In this document: one piece after another, positions 22,707-32,519 of the stretch
Numbering within the stretch: position 1 is the first letter of the stretch
Layout of the letters: each line of letters starts with the position of its first letter
Assembly: GCA_963678675.1 (NCBI GenBank)
Contig: OY783196.1
Coordinates: forward strand, 25,460,827-25,524,826
Reading direction: 5' to 3'
Origin: Xiphydria camelus
Taxonomy: Eukaryota > Arthropoda > Insecta > Hymenoptera > Xiphydriidae
Length of the DNA stretch: 64,000 nucleotides
Program-made: the position numbers and the translations under genes
Notes under the pieces: model-generated
Told to the model about the DNA's origin: nothing
Database searches by the model: none
What the model saw: only the letters and a program-made list of their open reading frames with translations

Positions 22707-23566
22707 GGGCCCTTTCACACGAGGCTACTCATTGTCAGCAACGCTTCTTCGCCGCTCACTACACTGAGAAAAAAGATTTGCTCTACCAACCAACTCTTAG
22801 TTGGCTCTACAAAATAATATGGATAAATACGAGCCAACCAAATTTTTGTTTGCTACGACAAAATAGTTTCGTTAAAGGTCCTTTGTTATATTAGCAAAGA
22901 CTATCGATACGATATCAAATCGTTTTTTGTGGTGAAAAAATCATTTTGTTATAGCATCAAAATCATTTTGCTCTCCCAACAAAATAAGTAAAAATGACAC
23001 GTCGTTTTGTTAAGATAACAAAATTACATGTGAATCTTAACCAAATAGAGTTAATAGAATTACTTTCTTTTTGAAATAAAATAATTCTGAACTCTTATTT
23101 TGTTGTCAGAGCAAAAATTTGTTTTAATGATCGAAACACTTTGTTACACTGTCAAAATGACTAGTCAAAATTACTTTTATCACATAACAAAACATATTAC
23201 GGCTATTTTGCATTCAGAACCAAAGCATTCCGATAAATTAACAAAATCTCATGGTGGAGTCAACAAAATGTACTCGCAACAAAATCATTTTTTGGCATAT
23301 GGCTATAACTTTTTTCTCAGTGTAGTAGCGCTTCGGTAGCGCTATTCACGCGCCGTGTGAAAACTATACCTAATTGAAGTTTTGACATCACCGGTACCTA
23401 GCGGCCACGAAAAGTGGCGCTACTCATAGTGATATCAGAATTTCAATTGTGGGTTTTTCACGGCGCGCGCGGGCGCGCCGAAGTGCTATCAATACGCATG
23501 AATAATACTACCGAAGCGCTACTAGAGTGAGCGGCGAAGCAGCGTTGGCCTCGTGTGAAGAGGCCC
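22707..23566. mobile_element. PIF/Harbinger-type MITE F interrupted by MITE E
   Basis: The outer ends GGGCCCTTTCACACGAGGC and the complement of CCTCGTGTGAAGAGGCCC are flanked by TAA on both sides (22,704-22,706 and 23,567-23,569). The GCTTCTTCGCCGCTCAC block pairs with GTGAGCGGCGAAGC. The inserted unit E occupies 22,762-23,322; without it F would be about 297 bp. Confidence 0.88.
22762..23322. mobile_element. MITE E nested in F
   Basis: A 561-bp unit running from CACTGAGAAAAAAGATTTGC to TTTTTTCTCAGTG, flanked by TA (22,760-22,761 and 23,323-23,324). The interior has many short AACAAAAT and TTTTGTT motifs and is unrelated to MITE A, although the tips are identical. Open frames within it have no family resemblance. 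Confidence 0.88.
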
Positions 23567-23759
23567 TAATAGTTAAATTGCCTCAAATGTTTTTCTGGTA
23601 GAAGATACTGGCTAGTTGTAATCATGCTCAATGATTCGTACACGGTGCTCGATATAAGTTTTCGAGCCGCAATGCGGGATACGGATTGCGATGAATGCTC
23701 GTTCCATCCTCGTAAGGAACGACGACGAGATAGGATTTACCTAAAGCACGGCATCGTAC

Positions 23760-23905
23760 CACGCGGCTTACCATGGATTTGAAAGAAAATATGAGTCACG
23801 TCGCGGGACCGCGGGGCGGGCGTTTCATCGATCGGAACACAGAGCCGGATTAGCTTTCAGATTCTCGTTTTCCGGTGAGAAATGGATCTCCTATGAATAC
23901 GTAAT
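23760..23905 (+). repeat. Local repeat block m, copy 3
   Basis: Landmarks: GCGGCTTACCATGG, GAAAGAAAATATGAGTCACG, TCGCGGGACCGCGG, CGTTTCATCGATCGGAACAC, GAGCCGGATTAGCTTTCAGA and GAGAAATGGAT. Confidence 0.75.
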
Positions 23906-24055
23906 AATGTGAGTATCTTCCTCCTCTATTCCTCTCGTCACTTATTTTATTCTCAAAAAAGATCAAATCTTGCCAACACGAGGAAGTTCAACCCGTGATT
24001 ACGGATTTCTTCGATGGATACTGAAAACATTTATAATTGAGAATTCCGTCCGATG

Positions 24056-24881
24056 TAGTTGGTGAAGCCGCCATGTTTTACATACAGTCCTACATGCAGA
24101 GTCTATCTGGATAATGAGTGGTGGTGTTAATGAGATTTTAGATCTATTCTCTTGTTGGGCAATGAGTGGTAGTGTTAGTAAGATTTTAGATCTATTCTTG
24201 TTTCCAAATAAAAAGGATTTCACTTATGAATTAGTGTTTCATGAATGAATTTTAAGCAATTTTTTTTATCGCCGATTCAAAAAATTGAGTGAAATTATTT
24301 AGACTGTGTTTTTTCATTTTTCATTTTCGGCCTTACCAAAGTCTGAAAACGACATTTCGAAATGCAGCTAAGTTATCGTGTGCTGTGAGTCTATTTCTCT
24401 CGCACTTGTCACTTAGTATAGTGCGTCTCTCTGGCGTTTCGATGATGTCATGATGTTGTAGAGAGAAACGCATTTATAACTCGGTGAATAATTATTTTTT
24501 CGGATATTTTCTTTTTCGTGTAAATGTTGAATGTGTGTATGCAGGTTACAAGTTGAATTTAAAAATATGAATATTTGTTTCATTTAAAGACCGAATTGTT
24601 ACACGTGGTCCTCGTTTTTCACGGTAAACTATTGTAGTCCGGTAATTGATAATTTGGACATTCCGAGGAATGCTAGGGACTTTTCGTGAAGTTATATTTC
24701 AGCTAAAGAGGAACATTTATTACCTAACAAAACTAGGACCACGTGTAACAATTTGAAGGTCTCCTTTATTGAAAAAAGTCATCGGCGAAACATTCTTTAT
24801 CTAGAAATGAGAATGAATTTAAATTCATCTTAAGATCTTGGAGAAAACATGGCGGCTTCCCTTAGTGAATCCAACTCAGAC
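24056..24881 (+). mobile_element. Long foldback element Y, copy 2
   Basis: The left end GTTGGTGAAGCCGCCATG pairs with the right end CATGGCGGCTTCCCTTAGTG. An inner complementary pair (AATTGTTACACGTGGTCCT and AGGACCACGTGTAACAATTT) closes the arms. The copy at 27,343-28,302 lies in the opposite orientation with the same organisation. A direct repeat of TGAGTGGTRGTGTTARTRAG plus GATTTTAGATCTATTCT lies in the left arm. No coding capacity. Confidence 0.75.
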
Positions 24882-25435
24882 TTGGATCCTTGAGATCTAA
24901 CTGAATGAGTGCTCCGGATTAAATTAAATTTACAGCCTTCACAATTAGATTAGATTTTAAATGCAAATTAGTACACAGAATTGCGTCAAAGTTCTAGATT
25001 AAATTAGACATATAAATTTTCAACGAATGAGGTACCTACATTAAATTAGTGTTTCGTCGTAAATTAGTCCAGACATTTTCCGACGGACAAACTTGTGATA
25101 TACTCTTGTATAGGTATACTTCATACTATAATTTAACCCTGAAGTAATTAAAAAATTTCTTATTCATTTTTTCACCTCGTTTACTATGACTTTCAATCCT
25201 ACGGTAAATAATTTCTCGTAGTTCATTAGTAGAATATGTTTTCTTCTCTACATTTTCAGTTAATGCACACAAACTTTTCAAAATCTGAAACAAATTTCAC
25301 GGTGGCGTCTTTATAAATAATTGTGACCATATCACACCTCTAATAATTCGAACGAGTCTATGCATAATGGAAGGAATATTCAAAGAATGAGCAAACAGCC
25401 AATACAGCAACATAAATTTAGAAAACACTAGAGCA
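24882..25435. other. AT-rich stretch without recognised feature
   Basis: Contains several loosely repeated TTAGATTAAATTAG-like phrases at 24,920-25,080, but no clear unit or open frame. Confidence 0.35.
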
Positions 25436-25436
25436 C

Positions 25437-25562
25437 TGTACCTATCACGTTCCAAAAGGGAAAAATACGAGCCGCGTCGCGGGCCTGCGGCATTTCATCG
25501 ATCGGATAGCGTCGAATTGGCTTTCGAACTCTAACCTTGCGCTGGAAAATGGATTCCGAGGG
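25437..25562 (+). repeat. Local repeat block m, copy 4
   Basis: Landmarks: CCTATCACG, AAAAGGGAAAAATACGAGCC, GCGTCGCGGGCCTGCGG, CATTTCATCGATCGGATAGC, GTCGAATTGGCTTTCGAACT, GCTGGAAAATGGATTCC. Confidence 0.75.
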
Positions 25563-26230
25563 GATAATATTAAACCATTCCACCCGCCGTTCCCCTTTTT
25601 TCACTTTCGATTATGTTATCATCCCCTCGCGAGGGCGAGAGATGCCCCATAATGTAAAGTCTACCGCTAATACGCGATGGCAACTTTCGTTTCGTTTAGT
25701 CACCTCACTGTTCGCGACTTTGAAATTGGCTTTCGAATATTCCTTGCGGTTGGAGGCGCGCCAGAGTCACGCCTGTCCCTCGACACGTTGCTCGACGGCC
25801 CTTCGCTCCGAATACGCGCGTGATTTCCTGCGGCAAGACGCTCCGAACCGCGGACGGCTCGTAAAGTAACCAAGAAAAAGACCATAAAAAGCGTGTCGCG
25901 CGCGTTAAACGAAACGTGGTCGAAGAAGCTCTTCTCCACAGTCTTTGCGCAATCTAAATAAACACGACGGGCCGGTGAGCTTTGAATTGGAGGAGGGCCA
26001 GGGTTTTCTCGTTTCGACGGGCCAGTGACGTAGCGCCTTGGAACGACGCTTCTCTCTCTCTCTCTCTCGGCAGTGTTCTCGGCGAGAAATCGACCACCGC
26101 GTCTTCGATTTGTATGAAAAAAGGGGTCTTCGCTCTCTGCGCGGTACACATCGATGTCTGAACGCGAGATCTTATTTATCTCAATTTGCGTTTCGATGAG
26201 TCGGGGTGATTCGACACGATTTTTTCGAGA
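25540..26230. other. CpG-rich block with a TC run
   Basis: CpG-dense, with a TC dinucleotide run at 26,050-26,068. Overlapping open frames on both strands (up to 149 codons on the minus strand) have no recognisable motifs. GAGA-type runs in CpG-rich DNA suggest regulatory sequence, by inference only. Confidence 0.4.
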
Positions 26231-26400
26231 GGGTTGATGTATACAGGGTGAGTCGCTTAAGAGCTGAAAGATCGGTGTATAGCTTAAACTGACTAATATC
26301 GAGCTATTTTATTGTTTTTCCGCTGCTCGATTAAGTTTCTCTTTATGATAAATGTACTCCCGGCGTCATAGATTCTGTCGCTGGTGATTTTTTGAAATAT

Positions 26401-26530
26401 CATTTTTAAACATATCTGCTAGTCAATGAACAATTAGTTCTCATGCTCTCATTAGCTACAACAACGTTTGTTCTGGTTAATAAAAGCATGAGAATTGATT
26501 GATCATTGGTTAGTACGTTTAAAAATGACA
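26401..26530. repeat. Hairpin with arms of about 43 bases
   Basis: CATTTTTAAACATATCTGC through TTCTCATGCT pairs with AGCATGAGAATTGATTG through ACGTTTAAAAATG. A solo CAGGGTGAGTCGCTTAAGAG end lies upstream at 26,245, but no partner end was found, so the outer limits of any element are unknown. Confidence 0.6.
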
Positions 26531-27342
26531 GTTTAAAAAGTCATTTAAAAAGACAGTTAATATACAAAAATGGGTGCACTCTGATTCTAACGCGACATTT
26601 TCAGCTGTGTATCATTTACAACGGTTTGTGATAAACTTCAGGACAGGACCAACATTTACTGTTACGATAACTACAATTTTTCGAAAAATTGTAACAATAT
26701 TCGTGTAAGATATAAGCAGGGCTCTAATTTTTACTATAACAAATTGATCCTGACCAAAAATCCACCACAAACCATTGTAAATACCACATTTCATTTTTTC
26801 CATGCATTAGCTCGATAAACAAGAATGATAAATTTAGAATTTTTGCGCTTAACCGACTTTCAACGCACGTAGCAAATCTTTTTAATAGAAGTTCCTGGTT
26901 CAACATCGTCTCTTCGTTCTTATTCCCCCGAGGATGAATGCACGCGACTGCACGGTAGCTGCAGCTGGCACGACGACGACAGTTTTTACACTGCAGCGCT
27001 CCGTTATTAGACGTAACGTTACGAGCAGTGTAAACACGCCCAATGTGGCATAAATATTGACCGACATCTCGTTCGACGACGCCAACAAATACTGACGGTG
27101 TACCCCATATGACGTCGCTCACATTAATTCGAGATGAGAGGCGTATTTCCTTCTCCACGCGAGAAAGACACGCCCACGCTAATGCACACGTAAGAGTAGG
27201 ATCTCTTACTTATAGCCGTGGGTTGTGTTGCAGGATCGTAGCGATCAGAATAAATCGCGAGCGAGAAAAGTCAAAGGGGAACTTAACGACCGGGAATACC
27301 ATATACGTGTACAGTCGACAGCGAGATTAAGGATTCTGTTCT
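26531..27342. other. Non-coding stretch without recognised feature
   Basis: A 144-codon minus-strand frame (26,724-27,158) and others overlap here without family resemblance. Confidence 0.35.
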
Positions 27343-27484
27343 AGTTGGATTCACTAGGGAAGCCTCTGTTTTTTTCCAAAATTTTAGATTCTTTTCCATT
27401 TCCAAATAAAGAATGTTTCGTTGATGAACCACGTTTTTTTTTTTTTCTTGAAAAAGGAGACCTCTAAGTTGTTACACGTGGTCA

Positions 27485-28006
27485 GTATTCATAGTCGTTA
27501 CTTATAAATAAGCACGGACTTAGGGAGGATCCCTCGATAATAGAATTAACAGAACGATTTTGAACAAATCGGTAAATTGACAAATATAGGTAAGTATTAG
27601 GATCCTTCGGTCAAATTTTTGCGATGATTCATTAACTTGTATAAAACGTACAATATAAATAAATTAATGCCCATTTGGCATAGAATCTTATGAGAAGCAA
27701 CATATTCATTTCTTTTATTTCTGAATCGATAGAGATAAGTGTTGGGACCCTTTAGTAAAATTTTTATGATGATTTCTTAACTATATATATTTATTTTATA
27801 TTTATTATACAAGGTGGTGAATCGTCACAAACATTTAACCGGAGGGCCCTAATACTCATATCTATCGATTTATTGAATTTAATCAAAATCGCTCTGTCAA
27901 TTCTACTATCGATAGAACCTCCTTGAGTCAGCATCGGAGGTCTGCACTTATTGGTCGAGACGGCAAATTGAGCCGTGCTTATTTATAGGTTCCGACTACG
28001 AATACG
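27485..28006. mobile_element. Foldback element AA, copy 1, nested in Y
   Basis: TATTCATAGTCGTTACTTAT and AAATAAGCACGG on the left pair with GCCGTGCTTATTTATAGG and CCGACTACGAATAC on the right. An uninterrupted relative is at 59,241-59,381. Here the sequence is split at TTA by element BB. Confidence 0.78.
27523..27922. mobile_element. PIF/Harbinger-type element BB nested in AA
   Basis: The ends GGGAGGATCCCTCGATAATA and the complement of GGAGGTTCTATCGATAGTA are flanked by TTA (27,520-27,522) and TTG (27,923-27,925). The unfilled relative at 59,241-59,381 reads GGACTTAAGTCAGC across the site, so the duplication is TTA with one later change. The 400-bp interior is AT-rich without coding motifs. 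Confidence 0.8.
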
Positions 28007-28302
28007 GGCCGTTAGTTTTGTTAATAAAGGTTCATTTAATAAAAACATAAATTCACGAAAAATCCCTAGCACACTCCAGAACGGATAAATCATTAATTTC
28101 TAATAATTTACCGCGAGAAACGAAGACTACGTGTAACAATTTGATGGTCCGCTTTACCGGACACGCTATAGTTCATCAGTGAAATAATTTTTATTTGGAA
28201 GTAAGAAGAAATCTAAATTCTAACTAACACCACCTGATGATCATTATCCAGACAGACTCCGCATGTAAGAGTGTACATAAAATATGGCGGCTTCACCAAC
28301 CA

Positions 28303-28611
28303 GGACATAATTCTTAAGTGTATCTTTCGATCACCTTTCTACATCCGTCGTTTTTTTAATTTCTTTTTTTCTCGTAGCTCGACGACAATTAATACGGTAC
28401 TTTAAGTTTAATTAGTATTTCGTAACGACTTTCTTGCGCTGGAAACTGTTATATATAATACGTAAACATGTTTCTATGATCGGTGCAGACGAATTGGTAT
28501 AATTTTTAAAAAGTCTGCAGCTAGCCGTCACGAGATATCCTGCTTCGTACTCGTGGAATGTTCCTCACACGTTCGAATATTCGCACAGCTGGTTCTGATG
28601 ATCATTAAGCA
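28303..28611. other. Short non-coding stretch without recognised feature
   Basis: Nothing recognisable beyond ordinary AT-rich sequence. Confidence 0.4.
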
Positions 28612-28614
28612 TAA

Positions 28615-28814
28615 GTGCCGTTTCACACGGGACCGATGATCGGTGCTGACGATCGGTCGCAACTGATCATCAGTTCTATACGCCACGGGCTAACCGATAG
28701 CTCGAGCGTTTTTAATTAGTCGACCGATAATACGCATTCATGTGAACGCTACGTTTGAAACAATGGACCCTCCCGATCGTCAGCGCCGATCATCGGTCCC
28801 GTGTATAACGGCAC
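28615..28814. mobile_element. PIF/Harbinger-type MITE CC
   Basis: GTGCCGTTTCACACGGGACC and ATGATCGGTGCTGACGATCGG on the left pair with CCGATCGTCAGCGCCGATCA and CCCGTGTATAACGGCAC on the right. The flanks are TAA and TGA, a three-base duplication with one change. The CCNTTTCACACG motif of the end recalls MITE F. Confidence 0.82.
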
Positions 28815-28860
28815 TGAGATATTCGATCCAAAAGTCTCGCGGTTTTTTCGGTATAATCTA

Positions 28861-29069
28861 CACTGAGAAAAATAACTTGGTTAAAGTGACAAAATGCATC
28901 TGGTTGAACGAATGTAAAAATTATATTCTTAGTTATTCCAACTACATATCTAGTTATTCTAACTAGAAATTGGTCAGTCAAACCAAACAGATGGAGGATC
29001 CATATTGTACCAAATGGTTTGAGTACGATTTCCAAGATGTTGGTATTGACCAGCTTATTTTTCCCAGTG
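28861..29069 (+). mobile_element. MITE A, copy 2
   Basis: Runs from CACTGAGAAAAATAACTTGG to TTTTTCCCAGTG, with TA on the left. The interior AGATGGAGGATCCATAT and CCAAATGGTTTG blocks are those of copy 1. Shorter than copy 1 by about 55 bases. Confidence 0.88.
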
Positions 29070-30128
29070 TTATACTTCGCATCTCGCAATTCTCCTCGGT
29101 ATACTGGGAATCTTACTTACGCAATAATCCTCCTATACGTTATCTATCTCTTCAGTTCCATTCCACGTCTGTCCGTCCCCCGCGAGTATGTACCTACTCG
29201 CAGTTGGCGCAAACTAGCGAGAAACCCACAATACGATTCCGCGCGACGTCTCTGCCAGCGGATGCCATAAAAACTCCACATAGGCAGGACATCCCGCCGT
29301 CTCGAGTATATTCCCATACGAGAGTCCTATTAGCGACGCTGTTTACCACCGGAGAAGGCCTCTCGTCGTACTATACGGGGAGTATCACCAGATCGAATCA
29401 GACTCGCCAATAGAAAGCGGTTTTACGACCGTCGTTCATCGGTACTGTCAATGACCCCGAACGATCTTAAATTTCGAACGCCGCGAAGAGATTGGAACTG
29501 ATAAAATCGCGGTGTGCGTTCTCTTATACTTATAGGTCCATACCGTTCGATCGAGAACGTAATATCACGTTTGACCTCAACGTAACACCTATTCGCTCAT
29601 GTAATTTACGTATGAAATACTCTCCGTGTCTGGCGCTCGCCGTTTACGACCATTTCGAGAAAGAAATGCATAAAGTCGTTCCTCCCGGAGCCAACCGCGT
29701 CCTTCCACACGCATCGCGCGACGCTCACCGCTCGACCGGCTGGCGACAGCGACGCCACGTAGCGGTGTGACTCGCTCTACGGCTGCAGCTCGTATAGAAG
29801 CCGCGCGTGGAGTAATTCTTCGCTTCGTATCGCCCACTCGAATGCACGTGGAAACGCGTAAGTGCGACCTTATAGTGTAGTCGCTGTGGCTTACGTTACC
29901 GAGCCTCGGGAGCGCTCTTCCAAAGAGAACTGGTTCGCCCACCACGCTTTTCACCTTCGAAGGGTTTCTCGAACGCGAGAGAATCCTCCGCGCGAGCTGA
30001 GCTCCGTAGATCGATCGATCCTCGATCTTTCGTCTCTTTAACGCGGCGCGCACTTTATGGTCGTGCGACTTATGATAACGCGATGCTCTTCTAGTGGGTA
30101 TACACGTTCGACTAGACGTATTAACGTA
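29070..30128. other. CpG-rich block without recognised gene
   Basis: Overlapping open frames on both strands (147 codons plus, 180 codons minus) show no motif and shadow one another. The block may be regulatory or untranslated sequence. Confidence 0.35.
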
Positions 30129-30490
30129 CACTGAGAAAAATGGATTGTTTTAGGAAGTATAATTCTGTTACCTGCTCTGAGAGAAATAACTCGGTCAAAA
30201 TGACAAAATGCATCTAGATAAATGAGTTTCGTTATTGTAACCGAAATACGAATAAGTTCATCCAAACATTTAGTTATTCTAACTGCATGCTTAGCTATTC
30301 TAATTATATATATCTAGTTATTCCAACCAGAAAATAGTCAGTTTAACTAGACAGATTGAGGATCAATATTTCATCAAACGGTTTGGTTATGGTGTCCAGG
30401 ATTTTGATTAAATTGACCAGGTTATTTTTCTCAGTGTGTAAGGCAACCATTGTGATTAGTATATGAAGAATTCCACATGAATGTGTGCCC
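30129..30490. mobile_element. MITE C, copy 2, interrupted by MITE A
   Basis: CACTGAGAAAAATGGATTGT and AGTATAATTCTGTTACC match the left end of the intact copy at 57,243-57,652. Homology resumes after the inserted MITE A with TAAGGCAACCATTGTGATTA. The 3' part is lost where element W begins at about 30,495. Confidence 0.78.
30175..30436 (+). mobile_element. MITE A, copy 3, nested in MITE C
   Basis: Runs from CTCTGAGAGAAATAACTCGG to TTTTTCTCAGTG. It is flanked by TG on each side (30,173-30,174 and 30,437-30,438). The intact MITE C reads CTACCCGTAAGG across the site, so the inserted segment and two-base duplication can be read directly. Confidence 0.88.
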
Positions 30491-30494
30491 TAAC

Positions 30495-31010
30495 AAATTT
30501 TTAATAATCAAGTTATATGAGCACAATGATTCTACGAAATTACATAATAACCCTACCATAAATCATGGAGTGATCGCATCTTTCATCGTATCTTTTTATT
30601 TTTATTATCGAGATTGAGGGCCAAGCTCAATCGATGGTACCTTTTTTTCTACATAATCAATTAGTGAAAAGAAAATGTTATGAGAATTTACATCATGGAT
30701 CTCAGAGTCGTTTGAGAAATACAGCGATTTTATGAAAGAGAAGATCGAAAATACGCTGGATCTTTCAAACGACTGAGAATTTCATGATATAATTTTATAG
30801 AAAATTTTCTTTTTACTCGTTGAATATGAAAAAATAAAGTCACTGCCGATAGGGTTTGGTCCTTAATTTCAAAAAGGAAAATAAAAAGACACGATTACTT
30901 CGTGATTTATGAGAGGATTGGTCTGTAATTTGGCAGAATTACTCTATTCATATAATTTGTATTTAGACATGTTTTGAAATAGATTCATTTTTTGAATAAC
31001 TGAAGTGGCG
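30495..31010. mobile_element. Foldback element W, copy 2
   Basis: Matches 9,800-10,295 along most of its length, in the same orientation: CGTATCTTTTTATTTTTATT, GAGGGCCAAGCT, AGTCGTTTGAGAAATACAG, CGTGATTTATG and GGATTGGTCTGTAATTT. Confidence 0.75.
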
Positions 31011-31034
31011 TGGGGCGCCATATCTCAACTGGTA

Positions 31035-31432
31035 CACTGAAACAAAATTTATTACATTTAACCACGGTGAGGTTGAATACAACTAACCTCATGGTGTAAT
31101 TGTTTCAAATAGATATTTACTTATTTTAACTTCAAATAGGGATGCACCCTTGTGAAACTTTGACACTACGATGCCCCCCCCCCCCCCTCTAACCTGATTG
31201 GCTTGAGTTTCAAATAAAGTGACACGGTCGCGGGACTCGACCAATGAGACGATAACTCGGACGGCCAATAGTACTGGCGCCCTCTGGATCGGCTTGATGA
31301 ATGCGGATCACTATTGGTTGCCTCAACCCTATGTATTTATCCTTAGAGTCTTATGGTATTGAAATGAGCATACCATGAGGTTTGCCGCATTATATCTCAT
31401 TGAGGTTGAATGTAGCAAATTTTTTTTGAATG
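31035..31432. mobile_element. MITE D with GAGGTTGAAT arms
   Basis: The left end is CACTGAAACAAAATTTATTA, then CATTTAACC and GAGGTTGAAT, preceded by TA. The right end is GAGGTTGAATGTAGCAAATT and TTTTTTGAATG. Arms are complementary over about 30 bases. The interior carries a 14-base poly-C run at 31,174-31,187. It appears to have removed or displaced the left half of MITE C copy 3. Confidence 0.6.
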
Positions 31433-31513
31433 CAGCATAGACGTATTCTAGTCGAGATAAGAATAAAAGATGTATAGGTAAAATTTTATATTTTTAAATA
31501 TCTAAAAATAAGT

Positions 31514-31580
31514 CTACCTATACCTACCTACCTACCTACCTACCTACCTATCTACCTATCTGTATGTAATATCTACCTAT
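31514..31580. repeat. CTAC tetranucleotide microsatellite
   Basis: A run of CTAC units with occasional TATC interruptions, directly visible. Confidence 0.95.
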
Positions 31581-31710
31581 TCTGTATGAAAATGTAAGCT
31601 CGAAAAGGTGCTACATTCTCTAAAGTTATACAGCTTTCTCATGTGACTTTACAATGTAGAAAATATAGCACTTTATAGAGCTTATAGTTTTGTAGAGAAT
31701 GACGCTATTA
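31575..31710. repeat. Palindromic element V, copy 2
   Basis: TATTCTGTATGAAAATGTAAGC, GGTGCTACATTCT and the complementary right arm ATAGCACTTTATAGAGCTTA and ATGACGCTATTA. It sits inside MITE C copy 3. Confidence 0.75.
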
Positions 31711-31880
31711 TACTTGTTAGTAGATGAGTGTACCGCAAGGTACTAAGAATAATTGTATCCTTATGTTTATAAATGAGGATTTCTGAAATAAGAACTCGTT
31801 TCATAGCAAAAGGACATAGATCCTTGTGTTAATGACCTAAAATTTTAGAATAATTTTATCAATCTTCATTTTTTTCACTG

Positions 31881-32517
31881 TATAGGTGCGCGCTTCATCG
31901 AGCAACTATTTTCTCGTGGAGAGAAAACAGGAAAAGTAGGTAAACGTGACGGAGACGCGGGAAAACGAGAGATCGCAATAATAAATAAACCATTCGGGAT
32001 TTATCGTCTCGTGTGTCTGAGAAAATTTACAGCGGGCGCGATATTTCAGACAAAATGCAGTTCCATTAACGACGGCCACGGAAGGTTTTTACCGCGACAG
32101 GAACATATCTCCGTGATCGTCTCGGCCGATAAATCCTTCGATCGTTCCTATATATAGGTACGCGATGCGCCCGGCTCCTTCCGAAGACGGCGACCCGTTG
32201 GACGCGGTTGGAATTTGCTTCGTTTCATTTCGAAACAAGAAAGGAACGTAGGTTCTGTGAAGAACGTATTCGTGTACCTTCGCAAAAATGTGTAATTTCG
32301 TCGAAACTTGTGATAAATGCTCGATATTTTTATAAGGAAACGATTTCGCTTTATGTGGCTGGAACTGTTTTATCGTTTTGGTACATAAGTTGGCCACGAG
32401 ATGGCGTCTATTTCTCACGAGGAAATTAGGCAGCGCTGAATATATCTCATGTATCTATATGATGAATGACTCAATGCGCTTCATCTATTCTAGTGGGTCA
32501 TTAGTTATACAATAGAC
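31881..32517. other. Non-coding stretch without recognised feature
   Basis: Moderately CpG-rich around 31,890-32,240. Open frames on both strands have no motifs. Confidence 0.4.
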
Positions 32518-32519
32518 TA

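Larger units (their letters stand above)
27343..28302 (-). mobile_element. Long foldback element Y, copy 3, with two further nested elements
   Basis: The left end AGTTGGATTCACTAGGGAAG and the right end ATGGCGGCTTCACCAACC are the element Y ends in inverted orientation relative to 24,056-24,881. The inner pair GTTGTTACACGTGG and ACGTGTAACAATTTGATGG closes the arms. Its loop holds element AA (27,485-28,006), which in turn holds BB (27,523-27,922). Confidence 0.75.
31433..31880. mobile_element. MITE C, copy 3 (5'-truncated), interrupted by palindrome V
   Basis: GCATAGACGTATTCTAGTCG and GAGATAAGAA, then TTAGTAGATGAGTGTACCGC and AAGGTACTAAGAATAAT, match the right two-thirds of 57,243-57,652. It ends in TTTTTTTCACTG followed by TA. 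The tetranucleotide run and palindrome V copy 2 interrupt it. Confidence 0.75.

Noticed and set aside
22691..23339. Open frames of 67 and 79 codons rich in lysine, asparagine and threonine
   Set aside because: They are translations of MITEs F and E.
26245..26265. CAGGGTGAGTCGCTTAAGAG as the end of a second mariner-type element
   Set aside because: No partner end or transposase similarity was found within 1.5 kb, so no element could be delimited.
29589..30131. 180-codon minus-strand open frame
   Set aside because: Arginine-rich composition typical of CpG-rich non-coding DNA; overlaps another open frame on the opposite strand; no motif.
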